Origin: Sphingomonas desiccabilis
GTDB lineage: Bacteria; Pseudomonadota; Alphaproteobacteria; Sphingomonadales; Sphingomonadaceae
Direction of reading: 5' to 3'
Assembly: GCF_004135605.1 (NCBI RefSeq)
Contig: NZ_SDPT01000003.1
Location: 450,164-514,163 of the forward strand
DNA length: 64,000 nucleotides
Shown here: one piece after another, positions 20,634 through 29,038 of the stretch
Layout of the letters: the number at the start of each line of letters is the position of its first letter
How positions within the stretch are numbered: the first letter of the stretch is position 1
Translations under genes and position numbers: made by a program
Notes under the pieces: generated by a model
The model's input: only the letters and a program-made list of their open reading frames with translations
The model's database searches: none
Told to the model about the DNA's origin: nothing

Positions 20634-21860
20634 ATGCACCCGGCTTTTCCTCGCGCGACCCTCTCCATGCTTGCGGCGGCTCTGCTGCTTGCCGGCTGCT
20701 CGCATGAGGAAGCGCAGGAAAAGGGTGGCGGGCGCGGCGGCGCGCGCGGGCCGGCCCAGGTCGGCTTCGTCGTGGTTCAGCCGACCAGCGTCGCCCAGAC
20801 GGTGGAGCTGAACGCACGCGTCACCGCCTATGAGCAATCCGAGGTGCGGCCCCAGGTCGCGGGCGTGATCCGCCGCCGGTTCTTCACCGAAGGCTCGATC
20901 GTGCGGCGGGGGCAGACGCTCTACGAGATCGACCCCCGCATCTACAGCGCCGCGGTTTCGGAAGCGCAGGCGAACCTTCAGAGCGCCCGTGCCAATGCCG
21001 AGGCGACGCGCGTCAATGCCGAGCGGCTGCGCCCGCTGGCGCAGATGGAAGCGGTGTCGCAGCAGGAATATACCAATGCGGCCGCGGCGTCCCGGCAGGC
21101 CCAGGCCTCGGTCGCGCAGACGCAGGCGCAGCTGGAGACGGCGCGGATCAACCTGCGCTTCACCAGTGTGCCGGCGCCGATCACTGGCCGCATCGGCCGG
21201 TCGCTTGCCACCGTCGGCGCGCTGGTGACGGCGAACCAGACCGAACCGCTGGCCGTGATCCAGCGGCTCGACCCCATCTATGTCGACATCCAGCAGTCGA
21301 GCGCCGACCTGCTGGCGCTGCGCCGCGCCCTGTCGCGCGACGGCGTCGCTCCGGGTCGCGCTGCGGTTCGGCTGAAGCTGGAGGACGGCAGCGACTATGG
21401 GCTGACCGGCACCGTCGAGTTCGCCGAGTCGATCGTCGATCCCAGCACCGGCACGGTGACGCTGCGCGCGCGCTTCGCCAATCCCAACGGCCTGCTGCTG
21501 CCGGGCATGTTCGCGCGGGCGGTGTTCGCGCAGTCGATCAACAGCCGCGCCTTCCTGGTGCCGCAGCCGGCGATCAGCCGCAGCCCCGCGGGCGAGGCGA
21601 CGCTGTTCGTCGTCTGCCCCGGCAACAAGGCGGTGCAGCGCAAGGTGGTCGCAAACCTGACCCAGGGCACCAACTGGGTCGTGACCCAGGGCCTCCAGCC
21701 CGGCGACAAGGTGATCGTCCAGGGTACCGGCAACCTGCGCCCGAACGCGCCGATCCAGCCGGTGCCCGCCAACTCGCCCCAGCGCGTGGCGCCGCCGCAA
21801 GGCGGGCAGGGCGGGCAGGGCGGCCAGTCCGGTGCGGCTTCCCCCGCCAAGGGGGGCTGA
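20634..21860 (+). CDS. RND efflux periplasmic adaptor lipoprotein
   Basis: 408 residues. MHPAFPRATLSMLAAALLLAGC is a lipoprotein signal ending in LAGC. The rest follows the MexA/AcrA plan: a beta-barrel/lipoyl half (RPQVAGVIRRRFFTEGSIVRRGQ), a coiled-coil hairpin (about residues 105-160, QSARANAEATRVNAERL), the second lipoyl half and the membrane-proximal domain. The C-terminus is Gly/Gln/Pro-rich. It links the inner-membrane pump to the outer-membrane channel. Start at ATG 20634 chosen for the lipoprotein signal; a reading from GTG 20559 is less likely. First gene of a three-gene efflux operon. Confidence 0.93.
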   Translation: MHPAFPRATLSMLAAALLLAGCSHEEAQEKGGGRGGARGPAQVGFVVVQPTSVAQTVELNARVTAYEQSEVRPQVAGVIRRRFFTEGSIVRRGQTLYEIDPRIYSAAVSEAQANLQSARANAEATRVNAERLRPLAQMEAVSQQEYTNAAAASRQAQASVAQTQAQLETARINLRFTSVPAPITGRIGRSLATVGALVTANQTEPLAVIQRLDPIYVDIQQSSADLLALRRALSRDGVAPGRAAVRLKLEDGSDYGLTGTVEFAESIVDPSTGTVTLRARFANPNGLLLPGMFARAVFAQSINSRAFLVPQPAISRSPAGEATLFVVCPGNKAVQRKVVANLTQGTNWVVTQGLQPGDKVIVQGTGNLRPNAPIQPVPANSPQRVAPPQGGQGGQGGQSGAASPAKGG

Positions 21861-21866
21861 GCCGCC

Positions 21867-24800
21867 ATGTCCAAGATCTTCATCGATCGCCCGATCTTTG
21901 CATGGGTGATCGCGATCATCATCATGCTGGCCGGCGTGGGCGCGATCTTCAGCCTGCCGATCGCGCAATATCCGGACGTGGCGCCGCCGCAGGTCAACAT
22001 CCGCGCGACCTATCCGGGCGCCAATGCGCAGACGATCCAGAACAGCGTCACCCAGATCATCGAGCAGCAGCTGACCGGCATCGACGGGCTGCTCTACTTC
22101 AGCTCGCAGTCCAGTTCGCGCGGGCAGGTGACGATCAGCGCGACGTTCGCCAAGGGCATCGACCCCGATATCGCCCAGGTGCAGGTCCAGAACCAGGTGC
22201 AGCAGGCGCTCTCGCGGCTGCCGCAGCAGGTGCAGCAGCAGGGCTTGCGGGTCACCAAGTCGAACCCCGACTTCCTGATGATCGTCGGCGTCTATGACGA
22301 GACCGACCGCAGCACCAACGGGGACGTTTCCGACTATCTGGAATCCAACCTCGTCGAGCCGCTCGGCCGCGTCGAGGGCGTGGGCGAAACCAACGTGTTC
22401 GGATCGCAATATGCGATGCGCATCTGGCTCGATCCCGCCAAGCTCGCCAGCTTCAACCTGGTCCCGAGCGACGTCATCACCGCCATCCAGAACCAGAACA
22501 CCGAAGTCGCGGCCGGCGAGCTGGGCGGCCAGCCGCAGCCCAACACGCAGTTGCTGAACGCCACGGTGACGGCGCAGGCGCGCCTCCAGACGCCCGAGCA
22601 GTTCCGTGCCATCGTCCTCAAGAGCCAGAGCAGCGGCGCGACCGTCCGGCTGGGCGACGTGGCACGCGTGGAGCTGGGGCAGGAGAACTACAGCGCACTC
22701 AGCCGCGTGAACGGTCACCCGGGCGCGGGCGTGGCGATCTCGCTGGCGCCGGGAGCCGATGCGCTCAAGACGGCGCGGCTGGTAAAGGCAGAGGTGGCGC
22801 GGTTCGCCAAGGGCTTCCCGCCCGGATACGCCTACGACTATGCCAACGACACGACCGCCTTCATCCAGCTGTCGATCGAGGAAGTCGTCAAGACGCTGAT
22901 CGAGGCGGTGATCCTGGTCGTCATCGTCATGTTCGTGTTCCTGCAGAGCTGGCGCGCGACGCTGATCCCGACCATCGCCGTTCCGGTCGTGCTGCTGGGG
23001 ACGTTCGCGGTCTTCTATCTCGCCGGCTTCTCGATCAACACGCTGACGCTGTTCGGGCTGGTGCTGGCGATCGGCCTCCTGGTCGACGACGCGATCGTGG
23101 TGGTGGAAAACGTCGAGCGCCTGCTCGAGGAAAATCCCGACATGACGCCGTACGAGGCGACCATCGAGTCGATGAAGGAGATCCAGGTCGCGCTGATCGC
23201 GATCGGCATCGTCCTGTCGGCGGTGTTCCTGCCGATGGCGTTCTTCGGCGGCTCGACGGGCGTGATCTATCGCCAGTTCTCGGTGACCATCGTCGCAGCC
23301 ATGGTGCTGTCGGTGCTGGTGGCGCTGATCCTGTCGCCGGCGCTCACCGCCACGTTGCTCAAGCAGAAGCCCCGCGACGCGGACGGCGCGCATATCCGCG
23401 AGGGCTGGTTTGCGAACCGTTTCCCTGGCGTGGTCCGCTTCGGCGACCGTGCCCGCGATGGCTTCAACACGCGCTTCGACCGGATGATCGACCGCTACGA
23501 GGGCGGGGTGAAGCGGGTCATCAACCGCAAATGGCTGTTCCTCTTGATCTACGCCGGCGTGCTCGCGCTGCTGGTGCTGCTGTTCGTGCGCCTGCCGACC
23601 AGCTTCCTGCCGACCGAGGACCAGGGCGCGGCGCTGGTCCGCTACCAGCTGCCCGCGGGCGCCACGCGCGGCCGTACCGAGGCGGTGCAGCGCGCGGTCG
23701 AGGACTATCTGCTCAAGCATGAGGGCAAGAACGTCCGCACGCTGCTGACCGTCAGCGGCGGCGGCAGCGGTGCCGCCGGCCAGAACACCGGCCAGGGCTT
23801 CATGAACTTCGTCGACTGGTCGGAGCGGGAGGGCAAGGAGAACAGCGCTGACGCGATCGTCGCGCGGGCGGCTGCCGCCTTCCGCGGCCTGCGCGACGCG
23901 CAGGTCTATGCGCTGATCCCTCCCGCGATCCGCGGTCTCGGCCAGTCGAGCGGCTTCACCATGGAGCTCCAGAACACCAGCGGCATGACGGCGGAGAAGT
24001 TCGCCGAGGCGCGTGACAAGCTGCTCGCCGCGGCCAATGCCGACGACAAGCTGACCGGCGTTCGCCTCACGGAGCTTCCCGACGTGGCGACGTTGCAGGT
24101 CGACCTCGATCAGCAGAAGCTCTCGGCGCTCGGCCTGTCCCAGAGCGACGTCAACACGACGCTGTCCACCGCCTGGGGCGGCCGCTACGTCAACGACTTC
24201 ATTGACCGTGGCCGGGTGAAGCGCGTCTATGTCCAGGGCGATGCCCCCTACCGGGCGGCGCCCTCCGACTTGAGCCAGTGGTTCGTGCGGACGTCCGACG
24301 GCACCATGGCGCCCTTCTCGTCGTTCGCGCGGACTTCCTGGAGCACGGCGCCAACGACATTGTCGCGGTTCCAGGGCGTGCCCTCCTATGAGTTCCAGGG
24401 CGATGCGGCGCCGGGCACCAGCTCCGGCGAGGCGATGGAGCGGATCGCGGCGCTCGCGGCCGAGATCCCGGGCGTCGGCGTCGCCTGGGCCGGCCTATCG
24501 TTCCAGGAGCGGCTGTCGTCCGGCCAGGCGCCGCTGCTCTATGGGCTGTCGCTGCTGGTAGTGTTCCTGTGCCTGGCCGCGCTCTACGAGAGCTGGTCGA
24601 TCCCGATCGCGGTGCTGCTGGTGATCCCGCTCGGCCTGATCGGCGCCGTGTTCTTCGTGACGCTGCGCGGGCTGGAGAACGACGTGTATCTTCAGATCGG
24701 CCTGCTCACGACCATGGGGCTGGCGGCCAAGAACGCGATCCTGATGATCGAGTTCGCCGAACAGGCGGAGCGCAAGGGCGCGCGCGTGATCGACGCCGCG

Positions 24801-25088
24801 CTGGAGGCGGCCCGCATCCGTCTGCGCCCGATCCTGATGACCAGCCTTGCCTTCATCTTCGGCGTGCTGCCGCTGGCGCTCTCCACGGGCGCCGGTGCCA
24901 ACAGCCGCATCGCGATCGGCACCTCGGTGATCGGCGGCATGCTGACGGCCACGATCCTCGCCATCTTCTACATCCCGCTGTTCTTCGTGCTGGTGCGCCG
25001 CGGCGTCCGCGACGGTCTTGCCAAGCTCCGCGGCAGGCCGACCGGTCATCAGCCCAAGGATCTGCCCAAGGAGGAGCCCGCGGCATGA
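21867..25088 (+). CDS. RND (HAE1 family) multidrug efflux permease
   Basis: 1073 residues, the AcrB/MexB length. Twelve membrane helices and two large periplasmic loops are evident. The proton-relay aspartates are in GLLVDDAIVVVENVER (helix 4) and the partner lysine in GLAAKNAILMIEFAEQAE (helix 10). It pumps hydrophobic compounds from membrane or periplasm using proton flow. Spaced six bases from the adaptor and overlapping the outer-membrane gene by four bases, so the three are one operon. Substrates cannot be told. Confidence 0.96.
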   Translation: MSKIFIDRPIFAWVIAIIIMLAGVGAIFSLPIAQYPDVAPPQVNIRATYPGANAQTIQNSVTQIIEQQLTGIDGLLYFSSQSSSRGQVTISATFAKGIDPDIAQVQVQNQVQQALSRLPQQVQQQGLRVTKSNPDFLMIVGVYDETDRSTNGDVSDYLESNLVEPLGRVEGVGETNVFGSQYAMRIWLDPAKLASFNLVPSDVITAIQNQNTEVAAGELGGQPQPNTQLLNATVTAQARLQTPEQFRAIVLKSQSSGATVRLGDVARVELGQENYSALSRVNGHPGAGVAISLAPGADALKTARLVKAEVARFAKGFPPGYAYDYANDTTAFIQLSIEEVVKTLIEAVILVVIVMFVFLQSWRATLIPTIAVPVVLLGTFAVFYLAGFSINTLTLFGLVLAIGLLVDDAIVVVENVERLLEENPDMTPYEATIESMKEIQVALIAIGIVLSAVFLPMAFFGGSTGVIYRQFSVTIVAAMVLSVLVALILSPALTATLLKQKPRDADGAHIREGWFANRFPGVVRFGDRARDGFNTRFDRMIDRYEGGVKRVINRKWLFLLIYAGVLALLVLLFVRLPTSFLPTEDQGAALVRYQLPAGATRGRTEAVQRAVEDYLLKHEGKNVRTLLTVSGGGSGAAGQNTGQGFMNFVDWSEREGKENSADAIVARAAAAFRGLRDAQVYALIPPAIRGLGQSSGFTMELQNTSGMTAEKFAEARDKLLAAANADDKLTGVRLTELPDVATLQVDLDQQKLSALGLSQSDVNTTLSTAWGGRYVNDFIDRGRVKRVYVQGDAPYRAAPSDLSQWFVRTSDGTMAPFSSFARTSWSTAPTTLSRFQGVPSYEFQGDAAPGTSSGEAMERIAALAAEIPGVGVAWAGLSFQERLSSGQAPLLYGLSLLVVFLCLAALYESWSIPIAVLLVIPLGLIGAVFFVTLRGLENDVYLQIGLLTTMGLAAKNAILMIEFAEQAERKGARVIDAALEAARIRLRPILMTSLAFIFGVLPLALSTGAGANSRIAIGTSVIGGMLTATILAIFYIPLFFVLVRRGVRDGLAKLRGRPTGHQPKDLPKEEPAA

Positions 25089-26587
25089 ACGCCCGGCTGA
25101 CCGCCCTGCTGCCGCTGCTGCTGGCAGGCTGTTCGATGGCGCCCGAGGACGTCCGCCCGCCGTCGCCGGTGCCGGCGTCCTGGCCGGTAGGCGATGCCTA
25201 TCTGCGCCAGACCGAGGCGAGCTTGCCGGTGGTGAGCTATCGCGACGTGTTCGTGGATCCGCGTCTCCAGACGTTGATAGATCAGGCGCTGGTCAACAAT
25301 CGCGACCTGCGCGTCGCTGCCGCAAACATTGTGGCGGCACGCGCGCAGTACCGTATCCAGCGTTCGGAGCTGTTCCCGCAGATCGACGCGTCTGCAAGCT
25401 ACACCCGGTCCCGCAGCGGCGGACGGTCGTTCACTGGGGGCAACGGTGCTGTTCCCGGCGACGGCACCGACGGTGGCAACGCGGGCGGCAACCAGGGCGG
25501 CAGCGGCGCGACGACGATCGACCGCTTCGGCGCGGATCTGGGGGTCACCTCGTTCGAGATCGACCTGTTCGGACGCATCCGCTCGCTGACTCGCGCGCAG
25601 CAGAACCAGTATTTCGCCACCGAGGCCGCCGCCCGTGCGACGCGGCTGACGCTCGTCGCCGACATCGCGGACGCCTGGCTCACCTATGCCGCGGACACGA
25701 GCCTGCTGCGCATCGCCGAGCAGACGGCGGCCAGTGCGGAGCGCAGCGTGACGCTCACCCGAGCACGGCTCCGGGGCGGGGTCGCGCCCCGCACCGATCT
25801 GCGCCAGGCCGAACAGATCCTCACCGCCGCCCAGGCGGACGTCGCGGAGCAGCGTACCCAGCTGGCGCAGGACGTGAATGCGCTACAGCTGCTGGTCGGT
25901 GCGCCGTTCGACCGCGCCCTGTTGCCGCAAAGCATCGAGCAGGCGGCGCCTGCCGTCCGGGCGCTTCCCGCAGGCGTCGACTCCGGCGTGCTGCTGCGCC
26001 GGCCTGACGTGGTGCAGGCGGAATACCAACTGCGCGCAGCCAATGCCGAAATCGGCGCGGCGCGCGCTGCGCTGTTCCCGCGCATCTCGCTGACGGCGGT
26101 GCTGGGGCTCGCCAGCAATGCGCTGGGTTCGTTGTTCGACAATGGCGCCTTCACCTATTCGGCGGGGCCCTCGGTCGCCTATCCGATCTTCCAGGCGGGG
26201 GCCGCCCGTGCGAACGTCCGGCTGACGGAGGCGCAGCGCGAGGGCTTGCTCGCGGAGTATGAGCGGACCATCCAGATCGCCTTCCGCGAAGTGTCCGACG
26301 CACTCGCCCGGCAAGGGACGATCGGTGAGCAGCTGCGCGCCACGGAGGCGCAAACCGCGGCCGCCGAGGACACCTTCACCCTGACCGAGGCGCGCTATCG
26401 CGGGGGAATCGACACCTTCCTCGCGAGCCTCGACGCGCAGCGATCGCTCTACCAGTCGCAGCGCACCCTGGTGCAGACCCGGCTGGTGGCGGCGAGCAAC
26501 CGCGTCACCCTCTACCGTACGCTCGGCGGCGACACGCTGCTGGAGGCGACGGACCAGGGACCGATCCCGGCCACACCCGCCGACTGA
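25085..26587 (+). CDS. RND efflux outer-membrane channel lipoprotein (NodT/OprM family)
   Basis: 500 residues. The lipobox LLAGC ends a short signal peptide. Two repeated OEP domains follow; the typical helices include QALVNNRDLRVAAANIVAARAQ and LTEARYRGGIDTFLASLDAQ. A Gly/Asn/Gly-rich loop (about residues 118-140) is an insertion of low complexity. It forms the outer-membrane tunnel of the tripartite pump. The ATG overlaps the permease stop. Confidence 0.93.
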   Translation: MNARLTALLPLLLAGCSMAPEDVRPPSPVPASWPVGDAYLRQTEASLPVVSYRDVFVDPRLQTLIDQALVNNRDLRVAAANIVAARAQYRIQRSELFPQIDASASYTRSRSGGRSFTGGNGAVPGDGTDGGNAGGNQGGSGATTIDRFGADLGVTSFEIDLFGRIRSLTRAQQNQYFATEAAARATRLTLVADIADAWLTYAADTSLLRIAEQTAASAERSVTLTRARLRGGVAPRTDLRQAEQILTAAQADVAEQRTQLAQDVNALQLLVGAPFDRALLPQSIEQAAPAVRALPAGVDSGVLLRRPDVVQAEYQLRAANAEIGAARAALFPRISLTAVLGLASNALGSLFDNGAFTYSAGPSVAYPIFQAGAARANVRLTEAQREGLLAEYERTIQIAFREVSDALARQGTIGEQLRATEAQTAAAEDTFTLTEARYRGGIDTFLASLDAQRSLYQSQRTLVQTRLVAASNRVTLYRTLGGDTLLEATDQGPIPATPAD

Positions 26588-26645
26588 ACGGAACTCTCGC
26601 CGTCCGCACTGGTTCGGAAAAAGAGAGATTCCGAGGAGACGGACC

Positions 26646-26921
26646 ATGAGCGACAAGCAGCCGATGCAGGCCGCCGGCAAGGGCGTGGCAGAGGGCCGGG
26701 ACGGCGTCGATCAGGAGCGGGTCAACGGCCGCAATGCCGGAGGCGAGAGCGGCGGCGGCGCCTATCCCAATCCCCACACGGGCAAGGACGAGAAGCAGAG
26801 CGGCTTCATGGGCCATGGCGGCCAGACCGACATCGACTATCGCGGCACGGGACAGGGCAGCGAGGGCGAAGGCAAGACCGGCGCCAACCCCAATGCGGGA
26901 ACCGGTTCGAACACCGACTGA
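26646..26921 (+). CDS. Small Gly/Asn-rich hydrophilic protein
   Basis: 91 residues, no signal peptide and no hydrophobic stretch. The sequence is dominated by Gly, Asn, Gln, Lys and acidic residues, for example NAGGESGGGAYPNPHTGKDE and TGANPNAGTGSNTD. A clear AGGAGA ribosome site lies about eight bases before the ATG, which supports real translation. I do not recognise a family; the composition recalls stress-related, largely disordered proteins. It follows the efflux operon by 58 bases but needs no link with it. Confidence 0.7.
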   Translation: MSDKQPMQAAGKGVAEGRDGVDQERVNGRNAGGESGGGAYPNPHTGKDEKQSGFMGHGGQTDIDYRGTGQGSEGEGKTGANPNAGTGSNTD

Positions 26922-26960
26922 CAGGCGGGCCGAGACCAAAAGGCTCGACGTTGAACCCAC

Positions 26961-27069
26961 CGTCTGCCCTGAGTGGCCGTTGCGCGAAATCGAAATGGCG
27001 TATCGAAGGAACGCCGCGTGTGCTTCGATCCGGGGCTTGGACAGGCTCGGCCCCTACTGAGCACGGGCC
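26961..27069. repeat. Paired REP-like repeat (inverted pair)
   Basis: Two divergent copies of an approximately 48-base unit in opposite orientation. The left copy has CCCTGAGTGGCC and later GCGTATCGAAGG; the right copy, read in reverse, has GCTCAGTAGGGGCCGAGCC and GGATCGAAGC. Both match the unit pair at 56670-56783. Such pairs resemble REP/BIME elements found between genes in sphingomonads. Here it occupies the gap between the 91-residue gene and the 75-residue gene. Confidence 0.6.
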
Positions 27070-27097
27070 TTTCTGCTTGGTGGCGTCGCGATTCCGC

Positions 27098-27325
27098 CTA
27101 TCCGCGCACGATCGGGTGCCGCTCGCGCAGGTCGTCCGCGACCCGCTCCACCGCCTCGACCGCGGCGGCGTTGCCGGACGGGTGGATCGACCAGTTGCAG
27201 TGCGCGTGCGTCTCGAGGCTGTGGACGGTGACCTGGCCGATCACCAGCCGCCAGTGCCGGCGCGTGCCACCCGCATCGCGCACCAAGGTCGTGACGAACA
27301 GGTCCAGCAGGTCGGCAGCGGTCAT
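27098..27325 (-). CDS. Small hypothetical protein coupled to trmB
   Basis: 75 residues: an acidic helix (MTAADLLDLFVTTLVRDAG), then an RRHWRLVIGQVTVH strand and a CNWSIHPSGN turn, ending in a helix with AVERVADDLRERHP. I recognise no family. Its ATG overlaps the trmB stop by four bases, which is good evidence that it is expressed with trmB. In many alphaproteobacteria rimP follows trmB; this protein is much shorter and does not resemble RimP. Confidence 0.75.
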   Translation of the reverse strand: MTAADLLDLFVTTLVRDAGGTRRHWRLVIGQVTVHSLETHAHCNWSIHPSGNAAAVEAVERVADDLRERHPIVRG

Positions 27326-28014
27326 CCCTGCGTTCCCAGCCGCAGGTAGCGGAAGTACCAGACCTCATGCCCCTGGCGCCGTGCCTTGCGCTCGTAGCGC
27401 GTCTCGGGCCAGTCGGCGGGACGGGTGAGGAAGTCCTGCGCCGTCTCGGCAGCCCAAGCGAAGTCGCGGCGCCCGCGCATCACCATCATCGACCAGCGGC
27501 AATAGGTCGGATCGTCGGTGCCGAGGCGGAACTCGCCGCCGGGCTTGAGCTTGGCGGCGATCATGTCGAGCGGCCCGTCGTTGACCATGCGCCGCTTGGC
27601 ATGGCGCGCCTTGCGCCACGGATCGGGGTGGAGGAGGTAGACGCGCTCCAGGCTGGCGTCCGGAAGCCGCTCCAGCGCCTCCAGCGCATCGCCCATGTGC
27701 AGGCGCACATTTTCCAGGCCGCCGTCGCGGATGTGGTTGAGCGCCCCGACGACGCCGTTCAGGAACGGTTCGCAGCCGATGAAGCCATGATCCGGGCGCA
27801 TCGCCGCCTGCCCCGCGAGGTGCTCGCCGCCGCCGAAGCCGATCTCGAACTCCAGCGGACGTGAATCGCCGAACAGCGTCGGCGCGTCCAGCGGGCCTTC
27901 GTCTGGGATGCTGACGAGAGGGAGCAGGTCTTCCACCAGCGCGGCTTGGCCCTGGCGCAGCTTGTGTCCCTGGCGGCGGCCGTAGAGGCGGCGGATCGAG
28001 GTCGGATCGGTCAT
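27322..28014 (-). CDS. trmB: tRNA (guanine-N7)-methyltransferase
   Basis: 230 residues. The SAM site FEIGFGGGEHLAGQA and the family signature LLHPDPWRKARHAKRR are present. It methylates G46 in the variable loop of tRNAs. Start at ATG 28014 (MTDPTSIRRLYGRRQG), matching the usual N-terminus; a reading up to 28071 has no support. In alphaproteobacteria trmB normally follows metK directly; here a PAP2 gene, tRNA-Arg and an exported unknown protein lie between. Confidence 0.95.
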   Translation of the reverse strand: MTDPTSIRRLYGRRQGHKLRQGQAALVEDLLPLVSIPDEGPLDAPTLFGDSRPLEFEIGFGGGEHLAGQAAMRPDHGFIGCEPFLNGVVGALNHIRDGGLENVRLHMGDALEALERLPDASLERVYLLHPDPWRKARHAKRRMVNDGPLDMIAAKLKPGGEFRLGTDDPTYCRWSMMVMRGRRDFAWAAETAQDFLTRPADWPETRYERKARRQGHEVWYFRYLRLGTQG

Positions 28015-28112
28015 GGCGCGGGGCTGTAGCCGCCCGTTGCGCCGGCTCCAAGCGCCGATGGAGCCTGCCATCCTCCCGCGGGTTGTTCGTGCGCACCCAT
28101 GGAAGGCGACGA

Positions 28113-28775
28113 ATGAGCAAGGGCAGGACGGGCAAGGCGTTGGCGCACGAGTTGGAGCGCGTCGACATCAAGGCGGGCCATGCGGCAGCCGAATGGCACG
28201 ACCATGTGGTCGTGCGCGCGTTGAAGCTGGTTCGCGAGCTTGCCGACCAGCCGCCGCTGATCGCGCTGTCGATCGGTACGGTGGTGGCCGGTGTGGTACG
28301 GCGTGACGGTCGCCTCGCACGCACGGGCGCGCGCATGCTGGCAAGCCATCTCGCGGCGACGGCGATCAAGGCAGCGATCAAGCGCAGGGTCGATCGAGCG
28401 CGGCCGCGGCTGTTCAGCAGCGACCATGATCACCGGCTCACGCGGGGCAACCGCAACGAGGGGCCGCACAACTCCTTCCCCTCGGGCCACACGGCCGGCG
28501 CGATGGCGGTGAGCCGGGCGATCCTGCGGGAGTACCCTGGCGCGAGCGGTCCCGCCTATGCGGCGGCGGTGGCGACCGGCGCGCTGCAGCTGCCGACCGG
28601 TTCGCATTTCCCGATCGACATCATCGCCGGGGCAGCGATCGGGGTGGGCTCGGAAGCGCTGGTCGCACGCATCTTCCCCGATGCGGCGCCGGAGCGGGCG
28701 CGATCGGGTGACGACACGGATGTGGAGAAATGGCGCGCCCGGAACGATTCGAACGTCCGACCCTCAGATTCGTAG
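28113..28775 (+). CDS. PAP2 family phosphatase
   Basis: 220 residues. The three phosphatase motifs appear: KRRVDRARPR, FPSGHTAGAMAV and GSHFPIDIIAG. PAP2 proteins remove phosphate from lipid phosphates such as undecaprenyl pyrophosphate or phosphatidic acid; the substrate is unknown. ATG 28113 has a good GGAAGG site. The last 15 or so residues (WRARNDSNVRPSDS) are read through the antisense of the tRNA-Arg gene, so the natural C-terminus depends on that overlap. Confidence 0.85.
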   Translation: MSKGRTGKALAHELERVDIKAGHAAAEWHDHVVVRALKLVRELADQPPLIALSIGTVVAGVVRRDGRLARTGARMLASHLAATAIKAAIKRRVDRARPRLFSSDHDHRLTRGNRNEGPHNSFPSGHTAGAMAVSRAILREYPGASGPAYAAAVATGALQLPTGSHFPIDIIAGAAIGVGSEALVARIFPDAAPERARSGDDTDVEKWRARNDSNVRPSDS

Positions 28776-28807
28776 TCTGATGCTCTATCCAGCTGAGCTA
28801 CGGGCGC
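28731..28807 (-). tRNA. tRNA-Arg (ACG)
   Basis: 77 bases fold into a full cloverleaf: acceptor GCGCCCG/CGGGCGC, D arm GCTC/GAGC, anticodon stem TCAGA/TCTGA with loop CTACGAA (anticodon ACG), T arm with TTCGAAT. The CCA end is encoded. A34 would be edited to inosine to read CGN codons. It is antisense to, and overlaps by 45 bases, the end of the PAP2 gene. Confidence 0.97.
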
Positions 28808-29038
28808 TTGGGAGGTGGTCCCCTATCCGCCCGTGGATTCGAGCGCAAGTCCTTCCGCATGGAACGGGCACATTTTTCGCGATCGTCGCTGTGAGCGGCG
28901 CAGCATGGTGGCTTTCGCAAGGCTCATCCCGTGTGCCGGCGAAAGCGGTGGCCCAGGGCTCTACGCGCCACCCGCGATGTTTCTGCCGGGGCCCCGGGGG
29001 GCGACGCGGTAGGGCGGCGATGAACGGGCTGAAGCCCG
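28808..29038. other. Intergenic gap with GC-rich dyads
   Basis: 231 bases with no convincing gene. It holds a perfect 12-base palindrome (ccggggccccgg at 28986-28997) and a weak stem cgggc / gcccg (29025-29038) just after the stop of the exported unknown gene. The latter may end that transcript, but no T-run follows. Confidence 0.4.

Noticed and set aside
20055..23720. 1221-codon minus-strand frame opposite the M28 and RND genes
   Set aside because: Composition of His/Arg/Asp/Gln blocks is typical of antisense frames in GC-rich DNA; the plus-strand genes are certain.
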